From NCBI GenBank assembly GCA_038562555.1, contig JBCFBK010000026.1, positions 8,417-72,416 on the forward strand: a DNA stretch of 64,000 nucleotides, in the 5' to 3' direction. Source of the DNA: JBCFBK01 sp038562555 (GTDB lineage Bacteria > Bacteroidota > Bacteroidia > Bacteroidales > Prolixibacteraceae). This document shows positions 33,110 to 41,163 of this stretch, in pieces. Position 1 is the first letter of the stretch. Each line of letters starts with the position of its first letter. The translations under genes were made by a program, and so were the position numbers. The notes under the pieces are model-generated. The model had not been told where the DNA came from. It was given only the letters and a program-made list of their open reading frames with translations, and made no database searches.

Positions 33110-33610
33110 ATGGAAGCACAAATACACTGGTATAAGAAATGGTATGAAAGTCAGTATCAGCTCTTTCTGGAAGATCAGCAAATCGGGGAAGTGAGTCCTG
33201 TTGCGTTCAGCAGCAAAACGGTCGCCTGTCTCAGCGGACAAAAATATCTTTTCCGGCCAAAGGGAATCCTGTTACGAAAAGTTGAAATTACAGACGCTGC
33301 AAGCCAGGAAAAACTTGGCAAAATCTGTTTTACAGGAGCTGGTATAACCGGCACGATCATCTTAAATACAAAGGAAGCTTTCCAGTTGCGTTGTATCAAT
33401 ATATTGGCGGCACGGTGGGCGATCTCCCAACGCGGGCACGATCTGATCACCTATACCGGCAATCATATGCAGGGGAAAATAAAAGCAGAAAACGCTGATC
33501 AGTTATTGTTGCTCGCAGGCCTGTACGCCAGTATTTTTCAATGGCGGAAAATACTGCTGCTGCTCATTATCCTGGTGCCCCTGGTGGTGATTTTCCTCAG
33601 AACAATATAA
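33110..33610 (+). CDS. Uncharacterised protein with C-terminal membrane anchor
   Basis: 166 residues that I do not recognise. The first about 135 residues are a mixed beta-rich soluble part (YQLFLEDQQIGEVSP, KYLFRPKGILLRKVEI, KICFTGAGITGTIILN), and residues 146-164 are one strongly hydrophobic helix (ILLLLIILVPLVVIFL), so it looks like a tail-anchored protein. The strand pattern is weakly reminiscent of the tubby/LURP-like beta-barrel, but that is a guess. Convergent with yidC across a terminator. Confidence 0.65.
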   Translation: MEAQIHWYKKWYESQYQLFLEDQQIGEVSPVAFSSKTVACLSGQKYLFRPKGILLRKVEITDAASQEKLGKICFTGAGITGTIILNTKEAFQLRCINILAARWAISQRGHDLITYTGNHMQGKIKAENADQLLLLAGLYASIFQWRKILLLLIILVPLVVIFLRTI

Positions 33611-33613
33611 TCG

Positions 33614-33648
33614 GGAGGCCAGGCAATACAAATGACTGCCTGACCTCC
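33614..33648. terminator. Bidirectional terminator hairpin
   Basis: GGAGGCCAGGCA pairs with TGCCTGACCTCC (one mismatch), 11-nt loop, between the stops of the convergent hypothetical (33610) and yidC (33657) genes. Confidence 0.75.
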
Positions 33649-33656
33649 GGGTTTGT

Positions 33657-35576
33657 CTATTTCGGTAGCTGAACGCCCCGGTCGCGGGCAATTTTTTCAA
33701 GCTTTTTCTGAAAGTTCGATTTTTGAACGGGCTTTTTCTTGTTGGCGTGCAACTGTTTTCGGATCTTATCCTCGTCAATAAATCTCTGAAAGAGAAACAT
33801 CTGTCCAATCGTGATCAGGTTGGCAAGAAAGTAATAGTAACTTAAACCTGCCGGATAGCTGTTAAGGATGAACAGGAACATAACCGGCATCATATACATC
33901 ATCGTTTTCATTCCGGGCATGGTCTGCGTACTGCTTGTAGCCTGCGAATTCATCTTTGTTGAGAGAATCGTTGTTACGGTCATCAACAGGCAGAATAAGC
34001 TGACATGATCGCCATACAGGGGTATATTAAATGGCAGGCTCAGGATCGAATCGAACGAAGAAAGATCGTCCGCCCACAGGAAGCTTTCCTGCCGGAGTTC
34101 GATCGATGCCGGAAAAAAGAAGAATAAGGCAAACAGGATCGGCATCTGCAGCAACATGGGCAGACATCCGCCCATTGGGTTCACGCCCGCTTTTTTGTAT
34201 AAAGCCATCACTGCCTGTTGCTTTTCCATTGGCTTATCTTTGCCGAATTTTTCATTGAGTTCGTCCATTTCAGGCTTTAATGCTTTCATTTTTGCCTGTG
34301 AAATGTAAGACTTGTAGGTGAACGGCAGCAGGATCAGCTTGATAAAAATCGTCAACAGTAAAATAATGATCCCGAAGTTGGCTATGTAATTCCGCAGAAA
34401 ATTAAATACCGGGATGACCAGGTACCTGTTCACCGGACGCAGAATGGAATATCCCAGGTTAATCAGCCTGTCGAGCGAAATATCATACTGTTTAAGGGTC
34501 TGAAAGTGATTGGGGCCGAAGTAGAGCCTCATGCCATAGGTCTGACTCTGTTTGTTTTCGTACGGGAAAGCGATATCAGCATAGAATTTTCCTACATACT
34601 GGTCGCTTTCTTCGAGATAATCATACTTAATATCGGCTGTTGGAAATGCATCATCGGCAATAAGCGTCGAATTGAAAAACAAATGTTTAAAACTGATCCA
34701 TTTAACACGGGTGGTCAGAGTTTCTTCACTTGACTTTGCCGGACTCAGTTTTTCAACATCGTCCTCATAATATTTGTAATTCACCGAGGTGTAATTGTCT
34801 TCGCCATACTTCGACTTCTTCTCGAGTCGCGGCCCGGCCTGTGCCCAGGTAAAATTCAGGTAGTTCGAATTCGACTGGATCAGTTCACTCATGCCCACCA
34901 CGTTTACTTTAAAGCCGACCATATAAGAATTATGCTTCAGGGAATATTCGTATTCGAGATAAGCCTGGTCAGTGGCCGCCAGTTTCATGCGCAGCGACTG
35001 TTCCTCTCCTCCCTGCTCCTCATTGTACTTTTCATTTCCTTCCTTGCCCTTTTTCACTTCCGGCCCTCCGGCTGTAAGCATGGTTTCGGTTGAGGAGGGA
35101 ATAAAGTACAGGTCGTCGGTACGGATACTCCTGTTTTGCGCGAAGAAGTTCAGCCCGAACGAATTTTCAGGTCCCCCGAAAAGAATCAGCGGCAATGAAT
35201 CATAGGTCTGGTAATTCTTCAATTCGACCGAATAGATCTTACCTCCTCTTGTGGATACCTGAATCTTCATCAGGTTATTTTCGAGTGTAATGAGTTTTTC
35301 TTCTCCGGCAGCGGCCAGAGCAAAAGCCCCAAAACGGTTGGCGGCATCCTGCTGAACCCGGGCGGAATCCATCGTTGCAGCCGGCAAGGAGTCGTTCATC
35401 TGCTGGACCTCCGACCTCACTTGCGCTTCCTGCTGAAGCCGGGCTTCGACCTGGGTAACAGAGTCCTGGCGGCGTCTGGCTGCTTCGATCTCCTCCTGCG
35501 AAGGCTTGTTCAGGTAACTAAAACCAATCAGAATGGCAAAAATCAGCACCATCCCAATAATTGTATTTCTATCCAT
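33657..35576 (-). CDS. yidC: Membrane protein insertase YidC
   Basis: 639 residues, Oxa1/Alb3 family. N-terminal TM (IIGMVLIFAILIGFSYLNKP), a large periplasmic beta-domain (about 60-370) typical of Gram-negative YidC, then the conserved core of five TM segments with YKSYISQAKMKALKPEM, MPILFALFFFFPASIELRQ and FANLITIGQ-like region FLANLITIGQMFLFQRF, and a basic C-terminus (KKKPVQKSNFQKKLEK). It inserts and folds inner membrane proteins, alone or with SecYEG. The gene follows pyrG by 21 nt in one operon. Confidence 0.95.
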   Translation of the reverse strand: MDRNTIIGMVLIFAILIGFSYLNKPSQEEIEAARRRQDSVTQVEARLQQEAQVRSEVQQMNDSLPAATMDSARVQQDAANRFGAFALAAAGEEKLITLENNLMKIQVSTRGGKIYSVELKNYQTYDSLPLILFGGPENSFGLNFFAQNRSIRTDDLYFIPSSTETMLTAGGPEVKKGKEGNEKYNEEQGGEEQSLRMKLAATDQAYLEYEYSLKHNSYMVGFKVNVVGMSELIQSNSNYLNFTWAQAGPRLEKKSKYGEDNYTSVNYKYYEDDVEKLSPAKSSEETLTTRVKWISFKHLFFNSTLIADDAFPTADIKYDYLEESDQYVGKFYADIAFPYENKQSQTYGMRLYFGPNHFQTLKQYDISLDRLINLGYSILRPVNRYLVIPVFNFLRNYIANFGIIILLLTIFIKLILLPFTYKSYISQAKMKALKPEMDELNEKFGKDKPMEKQQAVMALYKKAGVNPMGGCLPMLLQMPILFALFFFFPASIELRQESFLWADDLSSFDSILSLPFNIPLYGDHVSLFCLLMTVTTILSTKMNSQATSSTQTMPGMKTMMYMMPVMFLFILNSYPAGLSYYYFLANLITIGQMFLFQRFIDEDKIRKQLHANKKKPVQKSNFQKKLEKIARDRGVQLPK

Positions 35577-35597
35577 AAAGAACCTAATTTTCTGTCA

Positions 35598-37199
35598 TTA
35601 ATGCATTGCTGCGTTTACAAAAGCTACAAACAACGGGTGTGGATTTAAAACGGTACTGCTGTACTCCGGATGATACTGAACACCGACGAACCATTTGTGT
35701 TCGGGAATCTCAATGACTTCTACAAGATTGGTATCGGGATTAGTTCCCACGGGCTTCATGCCGGCCTTCCTGAAATCTTCAAGGTAATGATTATTAAATT
35801 CGTACCGGTGACGGTGACGTTCGTAGATTTCCGATGTGCCGTAAGCTTTAAATAAATTCGATGATTTGTCGGAAATCCTGCATAAATAAGCTCCCAGACG
35901 CATTGTCCCCCCTTTTTCGGTAATCCCTTTTTGTTCCTCCATCAGGTCGATAACCGGGTATTCGGTTTTTTCATTCATTTCGGTCGAGTCGGCACCTTCA
36001 AGCCCGAGTACATTTCTGGCAAATTCGATGACTGCCATCTGCATGCCAAGGCAAATACCGAGGAAAGGCACGTTATTTTCACGGGCATATTGTACGGCCA
36101 CTATTTTTCCCTCAATACCACGATGCCCGAATCCGGGAGCTACGATGATCCCTGAAAGTCCGACCAGCATCGACCCGACATTTTCATGATCCAACTTCTC
36201 GGAATGGATCAGCTTCAGGTTGACCTTTACCCGGTTCTGCGCTCCGGCGTGGATTAACGCCTCCATAATCGATTTATAGGCATCCTGTAATTCCACATAT
36301 TTGCCCACAAGGCCTATGCAGACTTCACTCTCCGGATTTTTATGCTTTGTCAAAAATTCATTCCAATCATCCAGTCTGGGTTCATCCCGTAACGGTAGTT
36401 TCAGTTTCTTAAGCACCGTCACATCCAGTTTTTCCTCCAGCATCTTGATGGGCACTTCATAAATGGTCGGGACATCGATCGATTGTACAACTGCATTGAT
36501 TTCGACGTTACAAAACAGCGCCACCTTTTTCCGGATGCTGATATCCAGGTCATGCTCCGTACGCAGCACCAGCACGTCGGGTTGGACCCCGTTTTCAAGC
36601 AGCATTTTAACGGAATGTTGGGTCGGCTTTGTTTTTAACTCTCCAGACGCAGCCAGATAAGGCACCAGCGTAAGGTGAATGACCAGTGCATTGTGACCAA
36701 GCTCCCATTTCAACTGACGAACAGCTTCTACGTAGGGCAGCGATTCGATATCGCCCACCGTACCTCCGATTTCAGTGACAACAATATCATAATTGCGCTT
36801 GGTTCCCAAAAATTTGATCTTCCGTTTGATTTCATCGGTAATGTGCGGAATGATCTGAACCGTCTTTCCAAGATAGTCACCTCTGCGTTCCTTATTGATC
36901 ACAGACTGATAGATCCTTCCGGTAGTGACATTATTGGCCTGCGAGGTATGGACGTTTAAAAAACGCTCATAATGCCCCAGATCCAGATCGGTTTCTGCAC
37001 CATCCTGGGTGACGTAACATTCGCCGTGCTCATAGGGATTAAGTGTGCCCGGATCTACATTGATATAGGGATCCAGCTTCTGAATGGTTACCGAATAACC
37101 CCTGGCCTGCAAGAGTTTAGCTAAAGATGCCGCCAATATTCCCTTTCCCAGGGAAGAGGTTACACCTCCGGTCACGAAAATATACTTGGTTGCTGACAA
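35598..37199 (-). CDS. pyrG: CTP synthase
   Basis: 533 residues, converting UTP to CTP with glutamine and ATP. N-terminal synthetase domain KYIFVTGGVTSSLGKGI with the P-loop, YINVDPGTLNPYEHGE; C-terminal class I amidotransferase domain with Cys in FLGICLGMQMAV and His-Glu in GVQYHPEYSS. Full length for the family. First gene of the pyrG-yidC operon; a promoter lies at 37230-37262, 31-63 nt upstream. Confidence 0.97.
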   Translation of the reverse strand: MSATKYIFVTGGVTSSLGKGILAASLAKLLQARGYSVTIQKLDPYINVDPGTLNPYEHGECYVTQDGAETDLDLGHYERFLNVHTSQANNVTTGRIYQSVINKERRGDYLGKTVQIIPHITDEIKRKIKFLGTKRNYDIVVTEIGGTVGDIESLPYVEAVRQLKWELGHNALVIHLTLVPYLAASGELKTKPTQHSVKMLLENGVQPDVLVLRTEHDLDISIRKKVALFCNVEINAVVQSIDVPTIYEVPIKMLEEKLDVTVLKKLKLPLRDEPRLDDWNEFLTKHKNPESEVCIGLVGKYVELQDAYKSIMEALIHAGAQNRVKVNLKLIHSEKLDHENVGSMLVGLSGIIVAPGFGHRGIEGKIVAVQYARENNVPFLGICLGMQMAVIEFARNVLGLEGADSTEMNEKTEYPVIDLMEEQKGITEKGGTMRLGAYLCRISDKSSNLFKAYGTSEIYERHRHRYEFNNHYLEDFRKAGMKPVGTNPDTNLVEVIEIPEHKWFVGVQYHPEYSSTVLNPHPLFVAFVNAAMH

Positions 37200-37229
37200 A
37201 ACTGAAATATTTAATATTTTTTAAAACGC

Positions 37230-37262
37230 CAAAGTTAAACAATTAAAACTATTGCGCTCAAA
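37230..37262 (-). promoter_or_regulatory. Promoter of the pyrG-yidC operon
   Basis: Minus strand TTTG (37262-37259), 21-nt spacer, TAACTTTG (37237-37230), close to the Bacteroidota TTTG-N19-TAnnTTTG consensus. Confidence 0.7.
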
Positions 37263-37323
37263 AAAAATCAGGCGTTATTCTCTGAATAGCGTAAGAAACC
37301 GCTCGCGAAAAATGAAGCTGCAA

Positions 37324-37352
37324 TAAAAAACCCGCCGGGTCGGCAGCGGGTT
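37324..37352 (-). terminator. Terminator of the DUF349 gene
   Basis: Minus strand AACCCGC-loop-GCGGGTT followed by TTTTATTG, 12 nt after the stop codon at 37364. Confidence 0.9.
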
Positions 37353-37363
37353 AATCATATCGA

Positions 37364-39568
37364 CTAATCTTCGTCGTCCATTTCATCAATAATGCGTATC
37401 TTCTCTTTCAGGAACTCAATTTTCTCCTGAGTAGCCTGAATCTTTCTGTTTACATCATCGATCAGGGACTCGGCGTTCTTCGTATTTGCAAAGAAGCCGA
37501 TATTGTTATTGAGCAGAGCCAGATCATTCTCCATCTGCTTCAATCTGACTGCGTATTTATCGCGCTCGAAGCGCATTTTATTCTGTCCCCGGCCCGTACC
37601 GGAAATATTAGACATTTTACTTTTAAATTTCAACAGATTGCGTTTCTGATCGTCTATCTTAAGATGATCAAAATGAGCGTTGATCGCATCACGGAATTCA
37701 TTCTGGATGCGGTCCTTGTCTTTGAAGGGCACATGCCCGATTTCAGCCCACCGCTGCTGAAATTCCCTCATCCGGGCCAAATCAGTATCTTCATCCCGGG
37801 TGAACTGGTAATTTTTTACTTCTGCTATCAGCGCTCTTTTCAACTCGAGGTTTTCATCCTGTTCATGATCAACGACTGAGAAATGCTTTGATTTCTGATC
37901 AAAAAAGTAGTCACAGGCGGAGCGAAATCTTTTCCAGATGGCATCAGACTGTTTCCGCGGTACCGGGCCGACCTCCTTCCACTTCTTCTGGATACGGATG
38001 AATTCATCAGTGGTCTTTTTCCAGTCGGTACTGTCTTTGATCGCTTCAGCCTGAAGGCACAGATCGATTTTCATTTGCAGGTTATTTACCTGAAATTCCT
38101 TGTTCTGGGTGTAAAATTCCCGTTTGGCATCAAAAAAACGGTCGCAGGCGCTGCGGAAACGTTCATAAATCCGGTTATTTTCTTTGCGTGGAGTAAAACC
38201 AACGGTCCGCCATTCCTTCTGTAATTCAACCAACTCCTTCGCCATGTCGTCCCAATCTTTATGGGTCTCCAACTGCATGGAGGCAATTTCTTCCGCTTTT
38301 TCGCATAAAGCCGTTTTTGCCTCAAGATTTCTCTTCTGCTCGTTCCTGCGCTCTTCAAAGTACTCCTGCTGCTTCTTGTTAATCAGCTGGGTAATAGCTT
38401 TAAACCGCTCCCAAAGTTCATCTTTATTTTCGCGCGGAACAGGACCGATCTCCCGCCATTGTTCATGGTATTTTTGCAGAATATTAAAAGCCTGGATAAT
38501 GGAAGGTTCCTGCAATAACTCTTCGGCTTTGACACAAAGATCATTCTTCAGTTCTATGTTCTTTTTCAGATCAAGATCGCGCAGTTCCCTGTTGATCTTG
38601 ATATAATCATAGAAATTCTCCACGTGGTGATGGTAAGTCTCCCAAAGATCTTTTAGCCTGGCCTGAGGCACAGGTCCCGTGTCCCGCCATCGCTGCTGAA
38701 GTTCCCTGAATTCCTGAAAAGTTCTGTTTATCGACTCTTTCCGGTTCACCAGCGACTTGATTTCTTCAATAATATCGTACTTGACCTGAAGGTTTTGGTC
38801 CTTTTCTTCATCAAGCATCTTAACCTGCTCACTTTTTTGCTGGCGGAAATCTTTCAGCAGGTTTTTCAGATCTTCTTCATAAAAAAGGTTGCCCGGAACG
38901 AACTCGCTTTCATCGCCGCCCTGCTCCAGAAATCTCTTTTTTTCTTCTTCTGCGTTTTCCCGGTGTTTCTGATAGAAATTGATTTTTATACGTTCAATGT
39001 CATCCCTTATATCATCCTCTTTTGATCCGGTAATTAGCTCCCGCAAGGCATTGATCAATTCTACCTCCGAATAGTCCGAATAATCGGTCCCGCCATGAGA
39101 AATTACCTCATCATCATTCTCCAAAGCCGTAACCTCCTGCGCTTGCTGTTCCGCCTCCGGAACTTCAGGCAGAGCCTCTTCTGCGAATTGTTCTGTCGTA
39201 CTGTCTTCCTTTTGCCCGTCCGGGGTCTCCTCCTGCCCGCCGGGAACAACAACCTCACCCTGATCTGCGGCAGATTCCTGCTGAATCAATTCCTCCTCTG
39301 CCGAAACCGGTTCTTCCGGTTCAGCATCCGGTTCTTCATCTCCATCTGTTTCAACTTCCCCCTGCTCAGAAACATGTTGCCCGTCCGGAAAACTTTCCGT
39401 GTTTGTTTTATTTTCGTCAGTTTCTTCTGCAAGCATCTCCTTCTGCTCCTGAATAGTTAGTTCCTCGCCTTCAGAGGCTTCATTTTCCTGCCGCATAGCC
39501 TCGACTCCGTTATCGTCCGGGGTGGCTTTTAACTCATCGTTTGAGTTTTTCAGATCTTTGGGTTCCAT
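37364..39568 (-). CDS. DUF349 repeat protein
   Basis: 734 residues from the ATG at 39568 (MEPKDLKNSNDELK); a TTG 14 codons upstream is the other option. The first about 200 residues are acidic low-complexity (runs of Glu, Gln, Asp). From there on at least five DUF349 units follow, each with a pattern like W+...GPVPR....LW..F (WRDTGPVPQARLKDLWETY, WREIGPVPRENKDELWERF, WRTVGFTPRKENNRIYERF, WKEVGPVPRKQSDAIWKRF, WAEIGHVPFKDKDRI). The C-terminus is coiled coil. Cytoplasmic; DUF349 proteins are linked to stress and nucleic-acid related functions but the role here is not known. A promoter-like TTTG-N18-TATATTTT lies 57-87 nt upstream of the ATG. Confidence 0.88.
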   Translation of the reverse strand: MEPKDLKNSNDELKATPDDNGVEAMRQENEASEGEELTIQEQKEMLAEETDENKTNTESFPDGQHVSEQGEVETDGDEEPDAEPEEPVSAEEELIQQESAADQGEVVVPGGQEETPDGQKEDSTTEQFAEEALPEVPEAEQQAQEVTALENDDEVISHGGTDYSDYSEVELINALRELITGSKEDDIRDDIERIKINFYQKHRENAEEEKKRFLEQGGDESEFVPGNLFYEEDLKNLLKDFRQQKSEQVKMLDEEKDQNLQVKYDIIEEIKSLVNRKESINRTFQEFRELQQRWRDTGPVPQARLKDLWETYHHHVENFYDYIKINRELRDLDLKKNIELKNDLCVKAEELLQEPSIIQAFNILQKYHEQWREIGPVPRENKDELWERFKAITQLINKKQQEYFEERRNEQKRNLEAKTALCEKAEEIASMQLETHKDWDDMAKELVELQKEWRTVGFTPRKENNRIYERFRSACDRFFDAKREFYTQNKEFQVNNLQMKIDLCLQAEAIKDSTDWKKTTDEFIRIQKKWKEVGPVPRKQSDAIWKRFRSACDYFFDQKSKHFSVVDHEQDENLELKRALIAEVKNYQFTRDEDTDLARMREFQQRWAEIGHVPFKDKDRIQNEFRDAINAHFDHLKIDDQKRNLLKFKSKMSNISGTGRGQNKMRFERDKYAVRLKQMENDLALLNNNIGFFANTKNAESLIDDVNRKIQATQEKIEFLKEKIRIIDEMDDED

Positions 39569-39625
39569 GTGTTCTTTTTTTAAATCATGGGGTAATTTCA
39601 GATTTTGCAACTGACTCCCTCTACG

Positions 39626-39655
39626 AAAATATAATTTTCAATACGAATAGTCAAA
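39626..39655 (-). promoter_or_regulatory. Possible promoter of the DUF349 gene
   Basis: Minus strand TTTG (39655-39652), 18-nt spacer, TATATTTT (39633-39626). The last base differs from TAnnTTTG. Confidence 0.4.
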
Positions 39656-39777
39656 GAAAACAAAAATTAATTCACAATTCGTGTGTTATATTGTTTATTT
39701 TTAATAATCAATCTTTTACCAGACTATGTCTTCTGTCCGCTTTTTTTCTTCTTTTTGATTGACTGCCAAACAGAAAA

Positions 39778-39803
39778 GGCCGCCTTTTTCAAAAAAAGCA
39801 GCC
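39778..39803 (-). terminator. Terminator of the Hsp20 gene
   Basis: Minus strand GGCTGCTTTTTTTGAAAAAGG... folds GGCtGCtTTTT with AAAAgGCgGCC; a TTTT tract follows. It lies 26 nt after the stop at 39830. Confidence 0.6.
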
Positions 39804-39829
39804 CTCATTCCACAAACCGGCTTCAATCA

Positions 39830-40267
39830 TCAACCAATCTCTACCTCACGCCTTTGCGGAATTGTTTCTTCTTTTTTCGAGACGGTGATCGTTAAAATAC
39901 CATTTTTAAACGACGCATTTATTTTCGCGGCATCCAGCTTCTCCGAAAGCCTAAATTTCTTTTCGAAATTTCCTGTCCGGAATTCAACCCGCACATCGCG
40001 CGATTCCTTCTGCGTCTGGTCTTCAGCCTCTCCCTTAACAACCAAAAGATCTTCCGCAACCTCTATCTTTACCTGATCCTTCTCGTAACCGGGAAGAGAC
40101 ATTTTAATTTCCACTTCCTGTTCGTTTTCGTATAAATTCGTTGCAGGATTGACCAATTCATTTCTGCCATAACGGTCATAGCAGAATTCAGAGGTCAGAA
40201 AATCATTTAACAAACGGCTGGCCACTCCCGTTTGGTATACCGGATAATTAACTTTCAAGAATTTCAT
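39830..40267 (-). CDS. Small heat shock protein Hsp20 (alpha-crystallin)
   Basis: 145 residues. The alpha-crystallin domain spans about 40-130: ENEQEVEIKMSLPGYEKDQVKI, LVVKGEAE and the closing FKNGILTITVSKKE, with a C-terminal IPQRREVEIG tail that contains an I-x-x-x-x-V-type motif. A holdase that binds unfolded protein in the cytoplasm. The start is preceded by an unusually strong Shine-Dalgarno AGGAGG with 9-nt spacing. A single-gene unit between the DUF349 gene and trmD, which is read the other way. Confidence 0.95.
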   Translation of the reverse strand: MKFLKVNYPVYQTGVASRLLNDFLTSEFCYDRYGRNELVNPATNLYENEQEVEIKMSLPGYEKDQVKIEVAEDLLVVKGEAEDQTQKESRDVRVEFRTGNFEKKFRLSEKLDAAKINASFKNGILTITVSKKEETIPQRREVEIG

Positions 40268-40276
40268 ACTATTTTT

Positions 40277-40282
40277 CCTCCT
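40277..40282 (-). promoter_or_regulatory. Strong Shine-Dalgarno site of hsp20
   Basis: AGGAGG on the minus strand, 9 nt before the ATG at 40267. Nearly all other genes here lack such a site, as is usual for Bacteroidota. Confidence 0.75.
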
Positions 40283-40422
40283 AATTTTAATTTTGAATGT
40301 TTTCCCTTGCTATTCAAGTTTTATTCCACTCCCGGTTCACCCCTTAAATAATGACATATTTACCGATTTATTAAAAAAATCATGCCACAATGACGTTTTT
40401 TTTAACCTATACCCCCTCTTTT

Positions 40423-40450
40423 TACTTACGACTTACGACTTACGACTAAT
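40423..40450. repeat. Intergenic repeat module (TTACGAC type)
   Basis: Three near-tandem copies of CTTACGA ending in ACTAAT, in the region between hsp20 and trmD. The same module is in the two long composite repeats and at 60625-60640. It abuts the trmD -7 box. Confidence 0.7.
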
Positions 40451-40455
40451 CTTCC

Positions 40456-40463
40456 TACTTTTG
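40456..40463 (+). promoter_or_regulatory. -7 box of trmD
   Basis: TACTTTTG, a match to TAnnTTTG, 13 nt before the ATG at 40477. No TTTG at -33; the upstream side is the repeat. Confidence 0.65.
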
Positions 40464-40476
40464 CAAAAAAAGAATT

Positions 40477-41157
40477 ATGCGCATCGATGTTTTAACGGTG
40501 ATTCCGGAATTGCTCGACAGCCCTTTCAATCATTCTATAATCAAGCGGGCAAAAGAGAAAGGTTACGTCGAAATTCACGTTCATAATATTCGTGATTTTT
40601 CAACCGACAAACACCGGCGGACCGATGATTATGCATTTAGCGGCGGAGCCGGTATGGTCATGACAATACAGCCTATCGAAGCCGCGATTGAATATCTGAA
40701 AGCCCAGCGCAACTATGACGAGATTATTTATACAAGCCCCGACGGAGAAGTGTTTACTCAGAAAACGGCGAATCAGTTATCGCTGAAAGAGAATATCATG
40801 ATCCTTTGCGGTCACTATAAAGGAGTTGATCAGCGTGTTCGTGACCACCTGGTCACCCGCGAAATTTCTATTGGCGATTATGTGCTCACCGGGGGCGAAC
40901 TGGCAGCGGCGGTGATGGCCGACAGCGTTATCCGGCTGATCCCGGGAGTTATCTCAGACGAGACTTCAGCCCTCACCGATTCTTTCCAGGATAATTTGCT
41001 AAGTTCCCCGGTATACACGCGTCCCGCCGATTACAAAGGATGGAAGGTCCCCGACATCCTGATCAGCGGGAACGACCGGCAGATCGATGAATGGAAAGAA
41101 AAACAGGCTCTGGAACGGACCAGAAGACTCCGTCCGGACCTGCTGGATCAGGAATAA
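40477..41157 (+). CDS. trmD: tRNA (guanine37-N1)-methyltransferase
   Basis: 226 residues, SPOUT-fold enzyme methylating G37 next to the anticodon, which prevents frameshifting. Marks: MRIDVLTVIPELLDSPF, YAFSGGAGMVMTIQP, ILCGHYKGVDQRVRD and the trefoil-knot SIGDYVLTGGELAAAVMAD. The length is normal. Convergent with the AddB-like gene; their stops are only 6 nt apart. Confidence 0.97.
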   Translation: MRIDVLTVIPELLDSPFNHSIIKRAKEKGYVEIHVHNIRDFSTDKHRRTDDYAFSGGAGMVMTIQPIEAAIEYLKAQRNYDEIIYTSPDGEVFTQKTANQLSLKENIMILCGHYKGVDQRVRDHLVTREISIGDYVLTGGELAAAVMADSVIRLIPGVISDETSALTDSFQDNLLSSPVYTRPADYKGWKVPDILISGNDRQIDEWKEKQALERTRRLRPDLLDQE

Positions 41158-41163
41158 CCGGGC

